Shown: positions 1 to 8,523 of the stretch, piece by piece
Numbering within the stretch: position 1 is the first letter of the stretch
How the letters are laid out: each line of letters begins with the position of its first letter
Source: Chloroflexota bacterium
GTDB lineage: Bacteria; Chloroflexota; Limnocylindria; Limnocylindrales; CSP1-4
Assembly: GCA_025355255.1 (NCBI GenBank)
Contig: JANYAA010000426.1
Coordinates: 1 to 16,728 of the forward strand
Length of the DNA: 16,728 nt
Direction: 5' to 3'
The notes under the pieces: generated by a model
Seen by the model: only the letters and a program-made list of their open reading frames with translations
The model's database searches: none
Told to the model about the DNA's origin: nothing
Position numbers and translations under genes: made by a program

Positions 1-411
<411 letters not shown>

Positions 412-432
412 CCGCTTCTCCGTTCTGCGCAG

Positions 433-470
433 CCGGTCCGGTGGTTCGCCACCGGACCGGTTTCTGTTTG
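433..470 (+). terminator. Rho-independent terminator after ppdK
   Basis: A perfect 12-bp stem, ccggtccggtgg at 433-444 paired with ccaccggaccgg at 449-460, closes on a TTCG tetraloop and is followed by the T-rich run tttctgttt. It starts 21 bases after the ppdK stop codon. Confidence 0.92.
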
Positions 471-502
471 TGTGGCGGCGGGGGCATCTGTCCGGAGGCG
501 GA

Positions 503-531
503 TTCCGGATAGTTCCAACCAAGCGGAATGA
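503..531 (+). repeat. Left 29-bp terminal inverted repeat of the outer element
   Basis: Pairs with 2083-2111; one mismatch at position 17 (c against g). The repeat match ends at 503, because base 502 and the complement of 2112 differ. Confidence 0.85.
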
Positions 532-601
532 GATCTGGGCCAGGTTGTGATCGGGCGACGCGTCGCCGGGCGGCCCGACCGCATGTTTGGCATGTCCCGT
601 G

Positions 602-609
602 CTGGCGGG
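602..609 (+). repeat. 8-bp target-site duplication, left copy (ctggcggg)
   Basis: An identical ctggcggg occurs at 1997-2004, immediately outside the right end of the IS. Eight or nine bases is the usual duplication length for the IS256 family. Confidence 0.82.
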
Positions 610-639
610 GGTCACGTCCCTACAGTTGGTGTAACAGCG
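610..639 (+). repeat. IS256-type left inverted repeat
   Basis: Imperfect partner of 1968-1996. Both ends share ggtca, gtccc and gtgtaacagcg, with small substitutions and a one-base length difference in between. Confidence 0.85.
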
Positions 640-721
640 GGCAGGCCGTGAAGAGAAACGGCCACCGCGTCATCCTCGCGTCGTTGGACCTGAGAAACCC
701 ACGACACGGAGGCACACCACG

Positions 722-1945
722 ATGGCCGACGACAGCATGGCGCTGCTCGACACCCTGCGCAAGGCGACCGAGAGCGGGGACGTCGACGTCCTGCGCGAGG
801 GCGTCCGCATCCTCGCCCAGGCGGTCATGGAGGCGGAGGTCAGCGGGCTGACCGGTCTCCCCAAGGGCGAACGCGACCCCGAACACCGCCTGACCCACCG
901 CAACGGGTACCGCGACCGGCGGTGGGACACGCGGGTGGGCACGATCGACCTCGCCATCCCGCGCGTCCGCGACGGCAGCTACTTCCCGTCCCTGCTCGAG
1001 CCGCGCCGGCGGGCCGAGCGGGCCCTGCTCGCGGTCGTCCAGGAGGCGTACGTGTCGGGCGTCTCGACGCGCCGGGTGGACGACCTCGTCCGGGCCCTGG
1101 GCATCGAGGGCATCAGCCGCAGCGAGGTCAGCCGGATCTGCGCGGCCCTCGACGCCGAGGTCGAGGCGTTCCGCACCCGCTCGCTGGCGGGCGAGGCGTA
1201 CCCCTACCTCTGGCTGGACGCGACCTACGTGAAGGTCCGCGAGGCGGGGAGGGTCGTGTCGATGGCGCTCCTGGTTGCGACCGGCGTCGCGCTCACCGGA
1301 GAGCGCCGGGTGCTCGGTCTCGAGCTCTCCGCGGGGCACGACGAGGGCTCGGCCTGGCCGCGCTTCCTGCGCTCGCTGGCAGCCCGCGGCCTCGACGGCG
1401 TCCGGCTCGTCATCAGCGACGACCACGCGGGGCTCGTCCGGGCGGTCGACGAGCAGTTCCTGGGCGCCGCCTGGCAGCGCTGCCGGGTCCACCTGACGCG
1501 CAATGCCCAGGACCTCGTCCCGCGGAGTTCCCGGAGCATGGTCGCCTCGGCCATCCGGATGGTCATCGAGCAGCCCGACGGCATGAGCGCCCGGGAGCAG
1601 CTCGACCGGGTGATCGACGGGCTGCGCCCGCGGTTCCCGGCGGTCGCCGAGCTGCTGACGAGGGCCGAGGCAGGCCTGCTCGCCCACTTCGCCTTCCCCG
1701 AGGCCCACCGCCGCCAGATCCGCAGCACCAACCCGCTCGAGCGGCTCAACAAGGAGATCAAGCGCCGGACCGGGGTCGTCGGGATCTTCCCCACCCGGGC
1801 GAGCGTGATCCGCCTGGTCGGCATGATCCTCGCCGAGCAGGACGACGAGTGGCAGGACGGCCGGCGCTACTTCCGGCCAGAGACCCTCGCCCTGATCGAC
1901 GCCGAGCCCGACATCGAGGAGGCGCCGATGCTCATGGCGAGCTGA
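722..1945 (+). CDS. IS256-family (Mutator-type) DDE transposase
   Basis: This 407-residue protein cuts and pastes or copies the surrounding IS. The DDE triad is visible: Asp166 in WLDATYVKVRE, Asp233 in ISDDHAGL, and Glu340 in NPLERLNKEIKRR. The Mutator/IS256 CxxH motif is present as CRVH (Cys254, His257). The N-terminal region includes THRNGYRDRRWDTRVG, typical of the family. Length matches the usual 390-430 residues and no frameshift is seen, so the enzyme may be active. The ATG at 722 is preceded by GGAGG at 708-712. A long antisense frame over the same region is a GC-rich shadow. Confidence 0.96.
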   Translation: MADDSMALLDTLRKATESGDVDVLREGVRILAQAVMEAEVSGLTGLPKGERDPEHRLTHRNGYRDRRWDTRVGTIDLAIPRVRDGSYFPSLLEPRRRAERALLAVVQEAYVSGVSTRRVDDLVRALGIEGISRSEVSRICAALDAEVEAFRTRSLAGEAYPYLWLDATYVKVREAGRVVSMALLVATGVALTGERRVLGLELSAGHDEGSAWPRFLRSLAARGLDGVRLVISDDHAGLVRAVDEQFLGAAWQRCRVHLTRNAQDLVPRSSRSMVASAIRMVIEQPDGMSAREQLDRVIDGLRPRFPAVAELLTRAEAGLLAHFAFPEAHRRQIRSTNPLERLNKEIKRRTGVVGIFPTRASVIRLVGMILAEQDDEWQDGRRYFRPETLALIDAEPDIEEAPMLMAS

Positions 1946-1967
1946 GCGATCAGGCGCGAGGAGGACG

Positions 1968-1996
1968 CGCTGTTACACACAAGCTGGGACTTGACC
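1968..1996 (-). repeat. IS256-type right inverted repeat
   Basis: Its reverse complement begins ggtcaagtccc and ends gtgtaacagcg, matching the left end at 610-639. Confidence 0.85.
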
Positions 1997-2004
1997 CTGG
2001 CGGG
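1997..2004 (+). repeat. 8-bp target-site duplication, right copy (ctggcggg)
   Basis: Identical to 602-609 and immediately adjacent to the right IS end. Confidence 0.82.
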
Positions 2005-2082
2005 CGTCCAGAGCGCGGGCCGAGCACGCGTGGCCGAGGTTTGGTGACCCCCGGCGAGAGTGCGGGGAGCGTCCGATGGACG

Positions 2083-2111
2083 TCATTCCGCTTGCTTGGA
2101 ACTATCCGGAA
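2083..2111 (-). repeat. Right 29-bp terminal inverted repeat of the outer element
   Basis: Reverse complement of 503-531 at 28 of 29 positions. It ends 37 bases from the alcohol dehydrogenase stop codon. Confidence 0.85.
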
Positions 2112-2148
2112 CCCGTGCTGGAACAACACCCGCTGCTCCGCCCATGCG

Positions 2149-3267
2149 TCAGGCCGGGTGCATCACCATCTGGCGCGCGGCCTGGCCGGCGCGGAGGCGG
2201 TCGAAGGCATCCTCAAGTTCGGTGAGGTCAAGCCGCCGGTCGATGAGCTTGTCGATTGGCAGCCGACCCGCTAGGTAAGCCTCGGCGTATCGCGGGAAGT
2301 CAATCGCCGCCACCGCGGAGCCGTAGTTTGAACCGAGGATCCGCCGGCCGCCGTCCACAAACGGGAATGCCTCAAACGACGCCAGCTGGCCAAACCTCGT
2401 CAGCCCCACGAGCACCGCCGTTCCGCCCGGTGGCAGGGCGCCGACGGCTTGGGCGATGGTGGCGGGGTTCCCGATGGCCTCAAACACGAAGTCGGGCCCG
2501 CCATCGCCAGCTGAGGCGCGGATGGCCGCGATCGTCTTGTCGGGCTCGTCAGGCTCGGCCAGCACCAAGTGGGTGGCACCGATCTCCTCCGCGAGATCGA
2601 TCTTGGCCCGGTTCACGTCGACAGCAATGATCTTGGAGGCGCCCGCGAGCCGCGCGCCCATGACGCAGGAGAGCCCGACGCCGCCCAGACCGATGACGGC
2701 AACTGTCGCGCCCGCGGGAACCTCCGCGGTTTTCACCACGGCGCCGACACCCGTGGAGACGCCGCAGCCGATGAGCGCGGCAACCTCGGGCGGCACCCCG
2801 TCGGGCATGGGGACCACTGCGGTCATGGGCACCACCTGGTGGCTGGCCATCGTGCCGATGGCGAGGTACGCGAGCACCGGAGTGCCGTCGGCGCGCGAGA
2901 GGCGTGTCGTTCCGTCAAGCTGGGCATGCGTCAGCGACGCCGAGCCCGAACAGAGCCACTGGCGCCCCCGCTGGCACTCTCGGCAGACGAGGCATGGCGC
3001 GTACCAGGAGAGCGCCACCGCCCGGTCGATGAGCGACGGGTCCAGACCCTCGCCAACCCCCTCAACCACGCCGGCGCCCTCATGGCCCATGACGATGGGG
3101 CCCGGGCGCACCCAGTGCCCGTCGCGAACGTGGAGATCCGAGTGGCAGACGCCCGACGAGGTCATCCGCACCAGCACCTCGCCCGGGCGAGGTGCTGCGA
3201 GGCGGAGCGTCTCGATCACCGTGGGGTAACCGGAGTTGGGGATGACGGCGGCCCGGATCTCGCGCAT
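2149..3267 (-). CDS. Zinc-dependent, NAD-type alcohol dehydrogenase (MDR superfamily, class III-like)
   Basis: A 372-residue cytoplasmic oxidoreductase expected to oxidise an alcohol, or a thiol adduct such as S-hydroxymethyl-mycothiol or S-hydroxymethyl-glutathione. Catalytic zinc ligands are Cys41 (GVCHSD), His62 (GHEGAGVVEGVG) and probably Cys168 (IGCGVSTG). Structural zinc cysteines are 92, 95, 98 and 106. The dinucleotide motif GLGGVG lies at 193-198, and Asp217 (AVDVN) ends the second beta strand, favouring NAD over NADP. The ATG at 3267 was chosen because GGAG (3277-3280 on +) lies nine bases upstream; the ATG at 3276 leaves too little space. It begins 34 bases after the ppc stop codon, so the two are probably co-transcribed. 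The true substrate is not determinable from sequence alone. Confidence 0.9.
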   Translation of the reverse strand: MREIRAAVIPNSGYPTVIETLRLAAPRPGEVLVRMTSSGVCHSDLHVRDGHWVRPGPIVMGHEGAGVVEGVGEGLDPSLIDRAVALSWYAPCLVCRECQRGRQWLCSGSASLTHAQLDGTTRLSRADGTPVLAYLAIGTMASHQVVPMTAVVPMPDGVPPEVAALIGCGVSTGVGAVVKTAEVPAGATVAVIGLGGVGLSCVMGARLAGASKIIAVDVNRAKIDLAEEIGATHLVLAEPDEPDKTIAAIRASAGDGGPDFVFEAIGNPATIAQAVGALPPGGTAVLVGLTRFGQLASFEAFPFVDGGRRILGSNYGSAVAAIDFPRYAEAYLAGRLPIDKLIDRRLDLTELEDAFDRLRAGQAARQMVMHPA

Positions 3268-3301
3268 GTCAGGCATCTCCAGACGCGGGGCCGGCCGCCG
3301 A

Positions 3302-6265
3302 TCAGCCGGTGTTCTGGAGCCCCGCGGCGATGCCGTTGATTGTGGCCCCGATGACGCCGCGCAGGGCGGTGGCCGCGGCGGCGTCGATGCCGGGCGTCCG
3401 GAGCCGCGCCAGCAGCTCCACCTGGACGGCCGACAAGGCGTCGATGTACGGGTTGCGCAGCTCGATGGAGCGGGAGAGCGTCGTGTGGCCCGCCAACAGG
3501 CGGTCCCGCCCGGTGACCAGCAGCAGCATCCGGACGGATCGACCGTGCTCGGACTCGATCTGGCTGCGGATCGCCATCGCCTCAACGCCCGGCACGAGAT
3601 CGGCATAGCGGCGGAATGTGCCAAGGTCCGCCTTGGCGAGGGACAGTTCCGCATTGTCGATGACGGAGGCGAAGAACGGCCACCGCTGGTACAGCGCCGC
3701 AAGCTGCGCCACGGCCTCCTGCCCGCCTCGCATCGCTACGGACTCGAGCGCCGTCCCAAGGCCATACCAGCCGGGCAGGTTTGCCCGCGCCTGCGACCAG
3801 GCGAACACCCACGGGATTGCCCGCAGGGACGCGATGCCGTCTTGGCTCGCGCCAGTGCCAGTGGCCTTCGCGTCTGCTGCCTTGGCGACACCCGGTCGCG
3901 CCGCCGGGCGTGACCCGAGGCCAAGCCCGGCGATCAGGTCGATGGGCGTGGCCGTGCGGAAGAACGACGCAAACCCCGGCTGCTCCACGAGCGCCTGATA
4001 CGCGACGCGCGAGATGGACGCGAGCTCGGTCATCACCATGGCGCCGGTTGCGCCGGCCTCGGCGACTTCGCGCTCGTGCTCTGGCGTGGAGGCGAGGAGC
4101 GCCGCGGCCGTGACCTGCTCGAGGTGACGCTGGGCGATGGACGGGTCCGCGTAGTGGGCGGCGATGACCTCGCCCTGCTCGGTGAACTTGAGGTGGCCGC
4201 TGACCGAGCCCGGCGCCTGCGCGAGGATGGCCCGGTTGGCCGGACCACCGCCGCGGCCGATGGCGCCGCCGCGCCCGTGGAACATCGTGACGGTGATCCC
4301 GTGCCGCCGCGCCGCCGCGACAAGGGCCTCCTGCGCCCGATAGAGGAGCCAGTTGGCGGCGAGGAACCCGCTCTCCTTTGAAGAGTCCGAGTAGCCCAGC
4401 ATCACCTCCTGGATGTCGCCGCGGGAGCGGAGATGGGCGCGGTAGCCGGGATCGGCAAGGAGCGCGTCCAGCAGCGGGCCGGCATTGCTCAGCGCGTCAG
4501 CGGACTCGAGCAGCGGCACGACGTCAAGGGCGGGCTCCAGGGCCGGCAGGTCGGCCAGCACCGGGCTGGGGGCTCCGAGCGGATTGGGGGCTGACGCCCG
4601 CCTCGCGAGCTCCAGCACCAGCGTCACGTCGGCAGGCCCAGTGGTGAACGATATGACGTAGCGGCGACACGCCTCTTCGCCCTGCCGCGCCTGGAGGCGG
4701 GCGATGGCCCGAAACGTGGCGAGGACCTCGTCCACGGTGACGCCCGCTGCCACCTCGGTGCCCGGTGGTGCACCCGCGTCCAGCGCCGCGATGGTCGCGC
4801 GGTGCACTTCGGCGTGCTGACGCACCTCTAGCGACGCGAGATGGAAGCCAAAGACCGCCAGCTGCCAGCGCAGATCGGCCACTTCGCCATATGCCACCCG
4901 GCCCAGGCCGTCGGCAGCGAGGGCGCTCTGGATGACGTCGAGCTCAGCGTCGAGCGCTTGCGGGGAGCGGTAGCCGCCCGTGCGCGGCGCCGTCTCGCCG
5001 ATGAGCGTCGCCCGCGTGCGACGGAGCCGCTCCGCTATGGCGCCCAGCCGCTGCCGGTAGGGCTCGTCGGGGAAGCGCCGCGTCAGCTGGCGCATCGTCT
5101 CGGGAAGCTCCTCAGCATCACGCGCCAGCGCGCTCCCCAGCGCCCTGTCCATACGCTCCGGCGCCACCCGAGCGGAAATGGTCTGCATCAGTCGGCCCGC
5201 AACCGCCTCGTAGCCGCGCAGCAGGTGGTCGGCCTGCAGCCGGGCCGCATCCAGCGTCACCTCCGCGGTCACGCCCGGGTGGCCGTCGCGGTCCGCGCCA
5301 ATCCACGAGCCAAACCGCAGGAGTGCGGCCACACCCACCGGGCGGGTCCCGGTTCGGCCGGCATCGGCGGCAACAGCCGTCTCGGGTGACCCGCCACCGC
5401 GTCGGCTGCCCGGTTTGACGGAGACCGCGTCGAGCGCCCGGTCCACCGCCCGCTGAAAGCGGGGCACGACCGTGAACAGCGTCTCGTCGAAGATCGCCAG
5501 CGCGGAGCGGACCTCGTCCATCGGCGACGGCACCACGGAGCGCAGATCGCCCGTGTGCCACAGCAGCGTGATCTCCTCGCGGAGGCGACGGCGCAGGTCG
5601 GCATCGTCCTCGGGGGTCACCAGGGGCGCGTCAAGCGCGTCAAGCAGCCGCCGTATCCGGCGCAGCGCCTGCAGCAGCGTGCGGCGGCGTGCCTCAGTGG
5701 GGTGTGCCGTGAGGACCGAGTGCACCTCGACGTTCCCCAGAAGCGCCGCAACCTGGCCCCGGTCGCGACTGGAGGCGAGGTGGTCCAGCGCCTCGCGGAC
5801 CGAGTCGTCGATGCCCCGGCCTCGCGCCCGGCGAGCACGCTGCTGGAGGGTGCGGATCCGCTGGCGCTCCTCGGCAAGGTTGGCCAGCTGGAAGTACAGC
5901 GTGAAGGCCTTGGCCACCGCCGCGGCGTCCGCAATGTCCAGACCGGCGATCTCTGCGGTGAGCCGCCCGCGCTCCACCTCGGCCTCAGCCGACCTTTCGG
6001 GACCGCCAGTGCGTTCCGCTAGGCGGATCGCGATGGTCCGGCGGCGCACCCGCTCCACGACGGCAAAGAGATCGGGCCCCGCCTGCTCGGCAATGACTTG
6101 GCCCAGCAGCGCGCCGAGGAGTCGGATTTCGCGCGCGAGCGGGTCGCGTGCGCGGCCAAGACCCGGGCCGGCCGGCTCTGCGGCCACGGCGGCAAACAGC
6201 GCTGAGGCCGTCCTTGCGGCAGGCAGGCTGGATCGGGAACCAGAGGCTCGTGCGCTCACGCGCAC
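3302..6265 (-). CDS. ppc: Phosphoenolpyruvate carboxylase
   Basis: Cytoplasmic enzyme of 987 residues as read, fixing bicarbonate onto PEP to give oxaloacetate. Signatures in order: DPLAREIRLLG (41-51), VLTAHPTEARRR with the catalytic His188, GADRDGHPG (about 323-331), GYSDSSKESG (624-633), FHGRGGAIGRGGGP (662-675), RAIPWVFAWSQAR, ELRNPYIDALS, and the C-terminal QNTG. It is somewhat longer than usual because of about 40 extra N-terminal residues and a Gly/Thr-rich insert near 285-310. The GTG start at 6265 is the most upstream option and lacks a clear ribosome binding site, so the real start may be internal, before residue 41. Upstream partner of the alcohol dehydrogenase and divergent from the histidine kinase gene. 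Confidence 0.96.
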   Translation of the reverse strand: MRVSARASGSRSSLPAARTASALFAAVAAEPAGPGLGRARDPLAREIRLLGALLGQVIAEQAGPDLFAVVERVRRRTIAIRLAERTGGPERSAEAEVERGRLTAEIAGLDIADAAAVAKAFTLYFQLANLAEERQRIRTLQQRARRARGRGIDDSVREALDHLASSRDRGQVAALLGNVEVHSVLTAHPTEARRRTLLQALRRIRRLLDALDAPLVTPEDDADLRRRLREEITLLWHTGDLRSVVPSPMDEVRSALAIFDETLFTVVPRFQRAVDRALDAVSVKPGSRRGGGSPETAVAADAGRTGTRPVGVAALLRFGSWIGADRDGHPGVTAEVTLDAARLQADHLLRGYEAVAGRLMQTISARVAPERMDRALGSALARDAEELPETMRQLTRRFPDEPYRQRLGAIAERLRRTRATLIGETAPRTGGYRSPQALDAELDVIQSALAADGLGRVAYGEVADLRWQLAVFGFHLASLEVRQHAEVHRATIAALDAGAPPGTEVAAGVTVDEVLATFRAIARLQARQGEEACRRYVISFTTGPADVTLVLELARRASAPNPLGAPSPVLADLPALEPALDVVPLLESADALSNAGPLLDALLADPGYRAHLRSRGDIQEVMLGYSDSSKESGFLAANWLLYRAQEALVAAARRHGITVTMFHGRGGAIGRGGGPANRAILAQAPGSVSGHLKFTEQGEVIAAHYADPSIAQRHLEQVTAAALLASTPEHEREVAEAGATGAMVMTELASISRVAYQALVEQPGFASFFRTATPIDLIAGLGLGSRPAARPGVAKAADAKATGTGASQDGIASLRAIPWVFAWSQARANLPGWYGLGTALESVAMRGGQEAVAQLAALYQRWPFFASVIDNAELSLAKADLGTFRRYADLVPGVEAMAIRSQIESEHGRSVRMLLLVTGRDRLLAGHTTLSRSIELRNPYIDALSAVQVELLARLRTPGIDAAAATALRGVIGATINGIAAGLQNTG
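6250..6265. repeat. Small inverted repeat over the proposed ppc start codon
   Basis: gtgcgc (6250-6255), four bases (tcac), then gcgcac (6260-6265), a perfect 6-bp stem. The GTG used as ppc start (6263-6265 on +, read on minus) is part of it. It may only reflect Arg/Ala codons in GC-rich DNA, or it may hinder initiation at this GTG. Confidence 0.35.
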
Positions 6266-6387
6266 AGGATGCTGCGTCCGCGCCCGATCGACCAGTCCGC
6301 GCGGGTTACGGTTCGACTACATGGGCACCGTCCCGCTACCGGACCGCAACCAACGCTGGTGGCGGGCGGGCATAGGCTTGCTGTGTC

Positions 6388-7653
6388 ATGGACACGCCAC
6401 CGCAGGTCTCGTCGCCGCGGGACCCGCTCGCCGAACTCCAGTTTCTCCACGAGATCTTGCGTGTGGCCACCACGGCGAGAACCTGGGAGGAACTGCTCGA
6501 GACCGTCGTGGATGGCACGCGCGACGCGCTACACGCCAGCGTCAGCTCGCTGTATCTGCTCGACCGAGATGGCGCGCGCCTCACGCTCGCGGCGACCAAC
6601 GGTTTGGACCGCCACCACATCGGCCGGGCCGCGGTGCCGATGGGCGAGGGCATCACCGGCCGGGTGGCCGCCGCGCGTGCGCCCATGATCATCCCGGACG
6701 TCCGCGCCGATGAGCGCTTCCTCTGGGTTCGCGGGCTGGACCAGCGCCGGTACATCGCATCGATGCTCTCCGTGCCGCTCACGTGGCGCGACCAGGTGGT
6801 GGGCGTGCTCAACGTCCAGACGGAGCTGCTGCGCGACTTCACGCCTTCGGACCTCGCCCAGCTCTCCGCAATCGCAGACCTGCTCGCGGGGATCGTTGAG
6901 AAGGGCCGGCTCCAGAAGGAGGCCGAGGCGCAGATCGTGGAGCTTACGGCGCTTGACCAAGCGCGCAGCGAGCTGATCGCCCTTGTCACCCATGAGCTGC
7001 GCACGCCGCTCGCAGTGGTCCGCGCCTACACGGACCTCCTGTCGGAGGAGCCGGCGCTTGACGGCCGGTCGTCCCGCGACTCGACCCGCCGCGCGACACG
7101 CGCCTCGTGGCACTTGGGCACGCTCGAGCAGATCGAGCGCCTCGACCGACTGGTGGACTCGATCCTCGAGTCTGTGCGCGTTGTGCCCGACCAGCCGCCC
7201 GATCTTCGGGTGCTTGACCTGGGCGCCGTGACAGTCGAACTCCTGCACGAGCTCGCCCCGCTGCTGCACCGCCATCGCACGGTGCTGGGCGAGACACGCC
7301 CGCTGTCCGTGCTCGCCGATCCGGCTCGGCTTCGACAGGTGATGGAGCACCTCCTCGAGAACGCCGTGAAGTACGCTCCGCCGGCCACGGCCATCACCCT
7401 TGAGTGGGGGATCGTGGAGGGTGTGGCGCGGCTCGCCATCGTGGATGAAGGCCCCGGCATTCCCGAGGAGTGGCGGGAGCGCATCTTTGAACCGTACGCG
7501 CGCCGCGAGACAAACACGGCCCGCGGATCCGGCATCGGGCTCTATGCCGCGCGCCGGATCGCCCAATCCATGGACGGCCGGCTCTGGTGTGAGCCGGCGG
7601 CCACCGGCGGGGCGAGGTTTGTCCTGGCGCTGCCCGCCGCCGCGGCTGTCTGA
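6388..7653 (+). CDS. Soluble GAF-domain sensor histidine kinase
   Basis: 421 residues with no membrane segment, so it acts in the cytoplasm. A GAF domain (about 18-170, including GEGITGRVAAARAPMIIPDV and SVPLTWRDQVVGVLNVQT) is followed by a coiled linker (about 172-195). The HisKA H-box LVTHELRTP has the phosphorylatable His202. The HATPase domain has its N-box at LLENAVKYAP (Asn325), G1 at DEGPGIP (353-359) and G2 at GSGIGLY (380-386). All key residues are intact. The GAF ligand cannot be predicted. The response regulator follows 47 bases later and is the likely phosphotransfer partner. The ATG at 6388 has only a weak ribosome binding site, but the protein starts just before the GAF fold. 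Divergent from ppc across a 122-bp gap. Confidence 0.93.
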   Translation: MDTPPQVSSPRDPLAELQFLHEILRVATTARTWEELLETVVDGTRDALHASVSSLYLLDRDGARLTLAATNGLDRHHIGRAAVPMGEGITGRVAAARAPMIIPDVRADERFLWVRGLDQRRYIASMLSVPLTWRDQVVGVLNVQTELLRDFTPSDLAQLSAIADLLAGIVEKGRLQKEAEAQIVELTALDQARSELIALVTHELRTPLAVVRAYTDLLSEEPALDGRSSRDSTRRATRASWHLGTLEQIERLDRLVDSILESVRVVPDQPPDLRVLDLGAVTVELLHELAPLLHRHRTVLGETRPLSVLADPARLRQVMEHLLENAVKYAPPATAITLEWGIVEGVARLAIVDEGPGIPEEWRERIFEPYARRETNTARGSGIGLYAARRIAQSMDGRLWCEPAATGGARFVLALPAAAAV

Positions 7654-7700
7654 ACCCCTGTGATCAACGTCAGCTCTGTGGACATGAGAGGTAGTTCGAG

Positions 7701-8417
7701 GTGATTGGTACACGCCCCCTGCGCATCCTGGTGGTGGACGACGACCCCGCGATGGTTGGCGCCATCACCGCCCTCGTTGGCACCGAGGGCCACCAGGTGA
7801 TTACGGCCTACGACGGCCTGACGGCCGTGAAGCGCTTCCGCGAGGAGCGGCCTGACCTTGTGCTGCTGGACCTCGCGATGCCAGGTCCTGACGGGTTCAC
7901 CGTGATTGGCCAACTGCGCTCATCGGGCAACGTGCCCGTGCTGGTGGTCTCGGGCGAGAGCGCCGAGGCGGCCAAAGTGAAGGCGCTGGGCATCGGGGCG
8001 GACGACTACCTTGTCAAGCCGTTTGGCAAGCAGGAGCTGCTGGCACGCATTGCCGCGGTCATGCGCCGTGTGGACCTTGCGGGGACTCGCCTGGGCGGCG
8101 ACGGCGCGCCCGGGGTCCTCACCGCGGGTTCGCTCACGCTGGAGCCCGCTCGTCACGAGGCCCGGGTTGGCGCCATTGGCCTGGGCCTGACGCCCACTGA
8201 GTTCCGCCTGCTTGAGGCGCTGGTCCGCGCCAACGGGGATCTCGTGCCACACCACCGGCTCGCGCGCGCTGGCTGGCCGGCAGAGCCCGATCCCGATCTG
8301 CTCTGGCTCAAGCCCCATCTCGCGCGCCTTCGCTCAAAGCTTGAGGCTGTGGGCGGTCCGCGGATTGTGGCCGTGCGCTCGGTGGGCTATCGCATCGAGG
8401 CTGACGAGCCGGCCTGA
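7701..8417 (+). CDS. OmpR/PhoB-type response regulator (receiver + winged helix)
   Basis: A 238-residue DNA-binding regulator. The receiver domain (about 7-118) shows the acidic cluster at Asp13-Asp15, phosphoacceptor Asp57 (LLDLAMPGPDG), Ser84 at the switch position, and Lys106 (VKPF). A winged helix-turn-helix follows from about 130 to 238, with LTPTEFRLLEALVRANG and a C-terminal VRSVGYRIEA as in PhoB/OmpR. The start is GTG at 7701, supported by GAGAGG at 7686-7691, nine bases upstream; the nearby ATG at 7684 runs into a stop. Probably the partner of the upstream kinase. Target genes are unknown; the divergent ppc is a candidate by position only. Confidence 0.94.
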   Translation: MIGTRPLRILVVDDDPAMVGAITALVGTEGHQVITAYDGLTAVKRFREERPDLVLLDLAMPGPDGFTVIGQLRSSGNVPVLVVSGESAEAAKVKALGIGADDYLVKPFGKQELLARIAAVMRRVDLAGTRLGGDGAPGVLTAGSLTLEPARHEARVGAIGLGLTPTEFRLLEALVRANGDLVPHHRLARAGWPAEPDPDLLWLKPHLARLRSKLEAVGGPRIVAVRSVGYRIEADEPA

Positions 8418-8425
8418 GGGAGCGC

Positions 8426-8453
8426 GCCCGCGCGACCCCGCCCGCGCGACCCC
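8426..8453 (+). repeat. Perfect 14-bp tandem duplication
   Basis: gcccgcgcgacccc at 8426-8439 is repeated exactly at 8440-8453, just after the response regulator stop codon. Probably slippage in GC-rich DNA. Confidence 0.85.
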
Positions 8454-8523
8454 GCGTCCGGCCCGCATCATGGCCGCCGGGTAGGCCAGCGGCGCGGCGG
8501 GTGGGTCGATTGGCCACGCCACC

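Larger units (their letters stand above)
610..1996 (+). mobile_element. Apparently intact IS256-family insertion sequence (1387 bp)
   Basis: Imperfect terminal inverted repeats bound a single complete transposase gene. The left end (610-639) begins ggtcacgtccc and ends gtgtaacagcg. The reverse complement of the right end (1968-1996) begins ggtcaagtccc and ends gtgtaacagcg. Perfect 8-bp direct repeats flank the element (602-609 and 1997-2004), consistent with simple transposition and little later decay. It sits inside the older inverted-repeat unit at 503-2111, in the gap between the convergent ppdK and alcohol dehydrogenase genes, so it breaks no recognisable protein gene. Confidence 0.9.
503..2111. 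mobile_element. Outer MITE-like element with 29-bp terminal inverted repeats, interrupted by an IS256-family element
   Basis: Bases 503-531 start ttccggatagttccaa and end caagcggaatga. The reverse complement of 2083-2111 matches at 28 of 29 positions. Between these ends lies a complete IS256-type element with its own ends and target duplication. Removing it together with one 8-bp duplication leaves a unit of about 214 bp with no plausible gene, which resembles a MITE or a solo non-autonomous transposon. The left arm also holds a 14-bp perfect palindrome at 554-567 (ggcgacgcgtcgcc). No target duplication flanks the outer repeats (gaggcgga on the left, cccgtgct on the right), so the insertion may be old or the true ends may lie a few bases away. 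The parent transposon family was not recognised. Confidence 0.6.

Noticed and set aside
620..1708. 362-residue open frame antisense to the transposase
   Set aside because: Composition is a typical GC-rich shadow and no recognisable domain is present, while the plus strand encodes an intact DDE transposase.
610..1996. IS inactivation of a host gene
   Set aside because: Joining the sequences on either side of the IS and of the outer element gives no recognisable split gene; ppdK and the alcohol dehydrogenase both end before the element.
3268..3702. N-terminal extension of the alcohol dehydrogenase to 517 residues
   Set aside because: The extension overlaps the 3' end of ppc in another frame and is not dehydrogenase-like; the ATG at 3267 has GGAG at proper spacing.
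5472..6713. 413-residue plus-strand open frame across the ppc 5' end and the kinase 5' end
   Set aside because: Ser/Arg-rich shadow overlapping two well-supported genes; no domain evidence.
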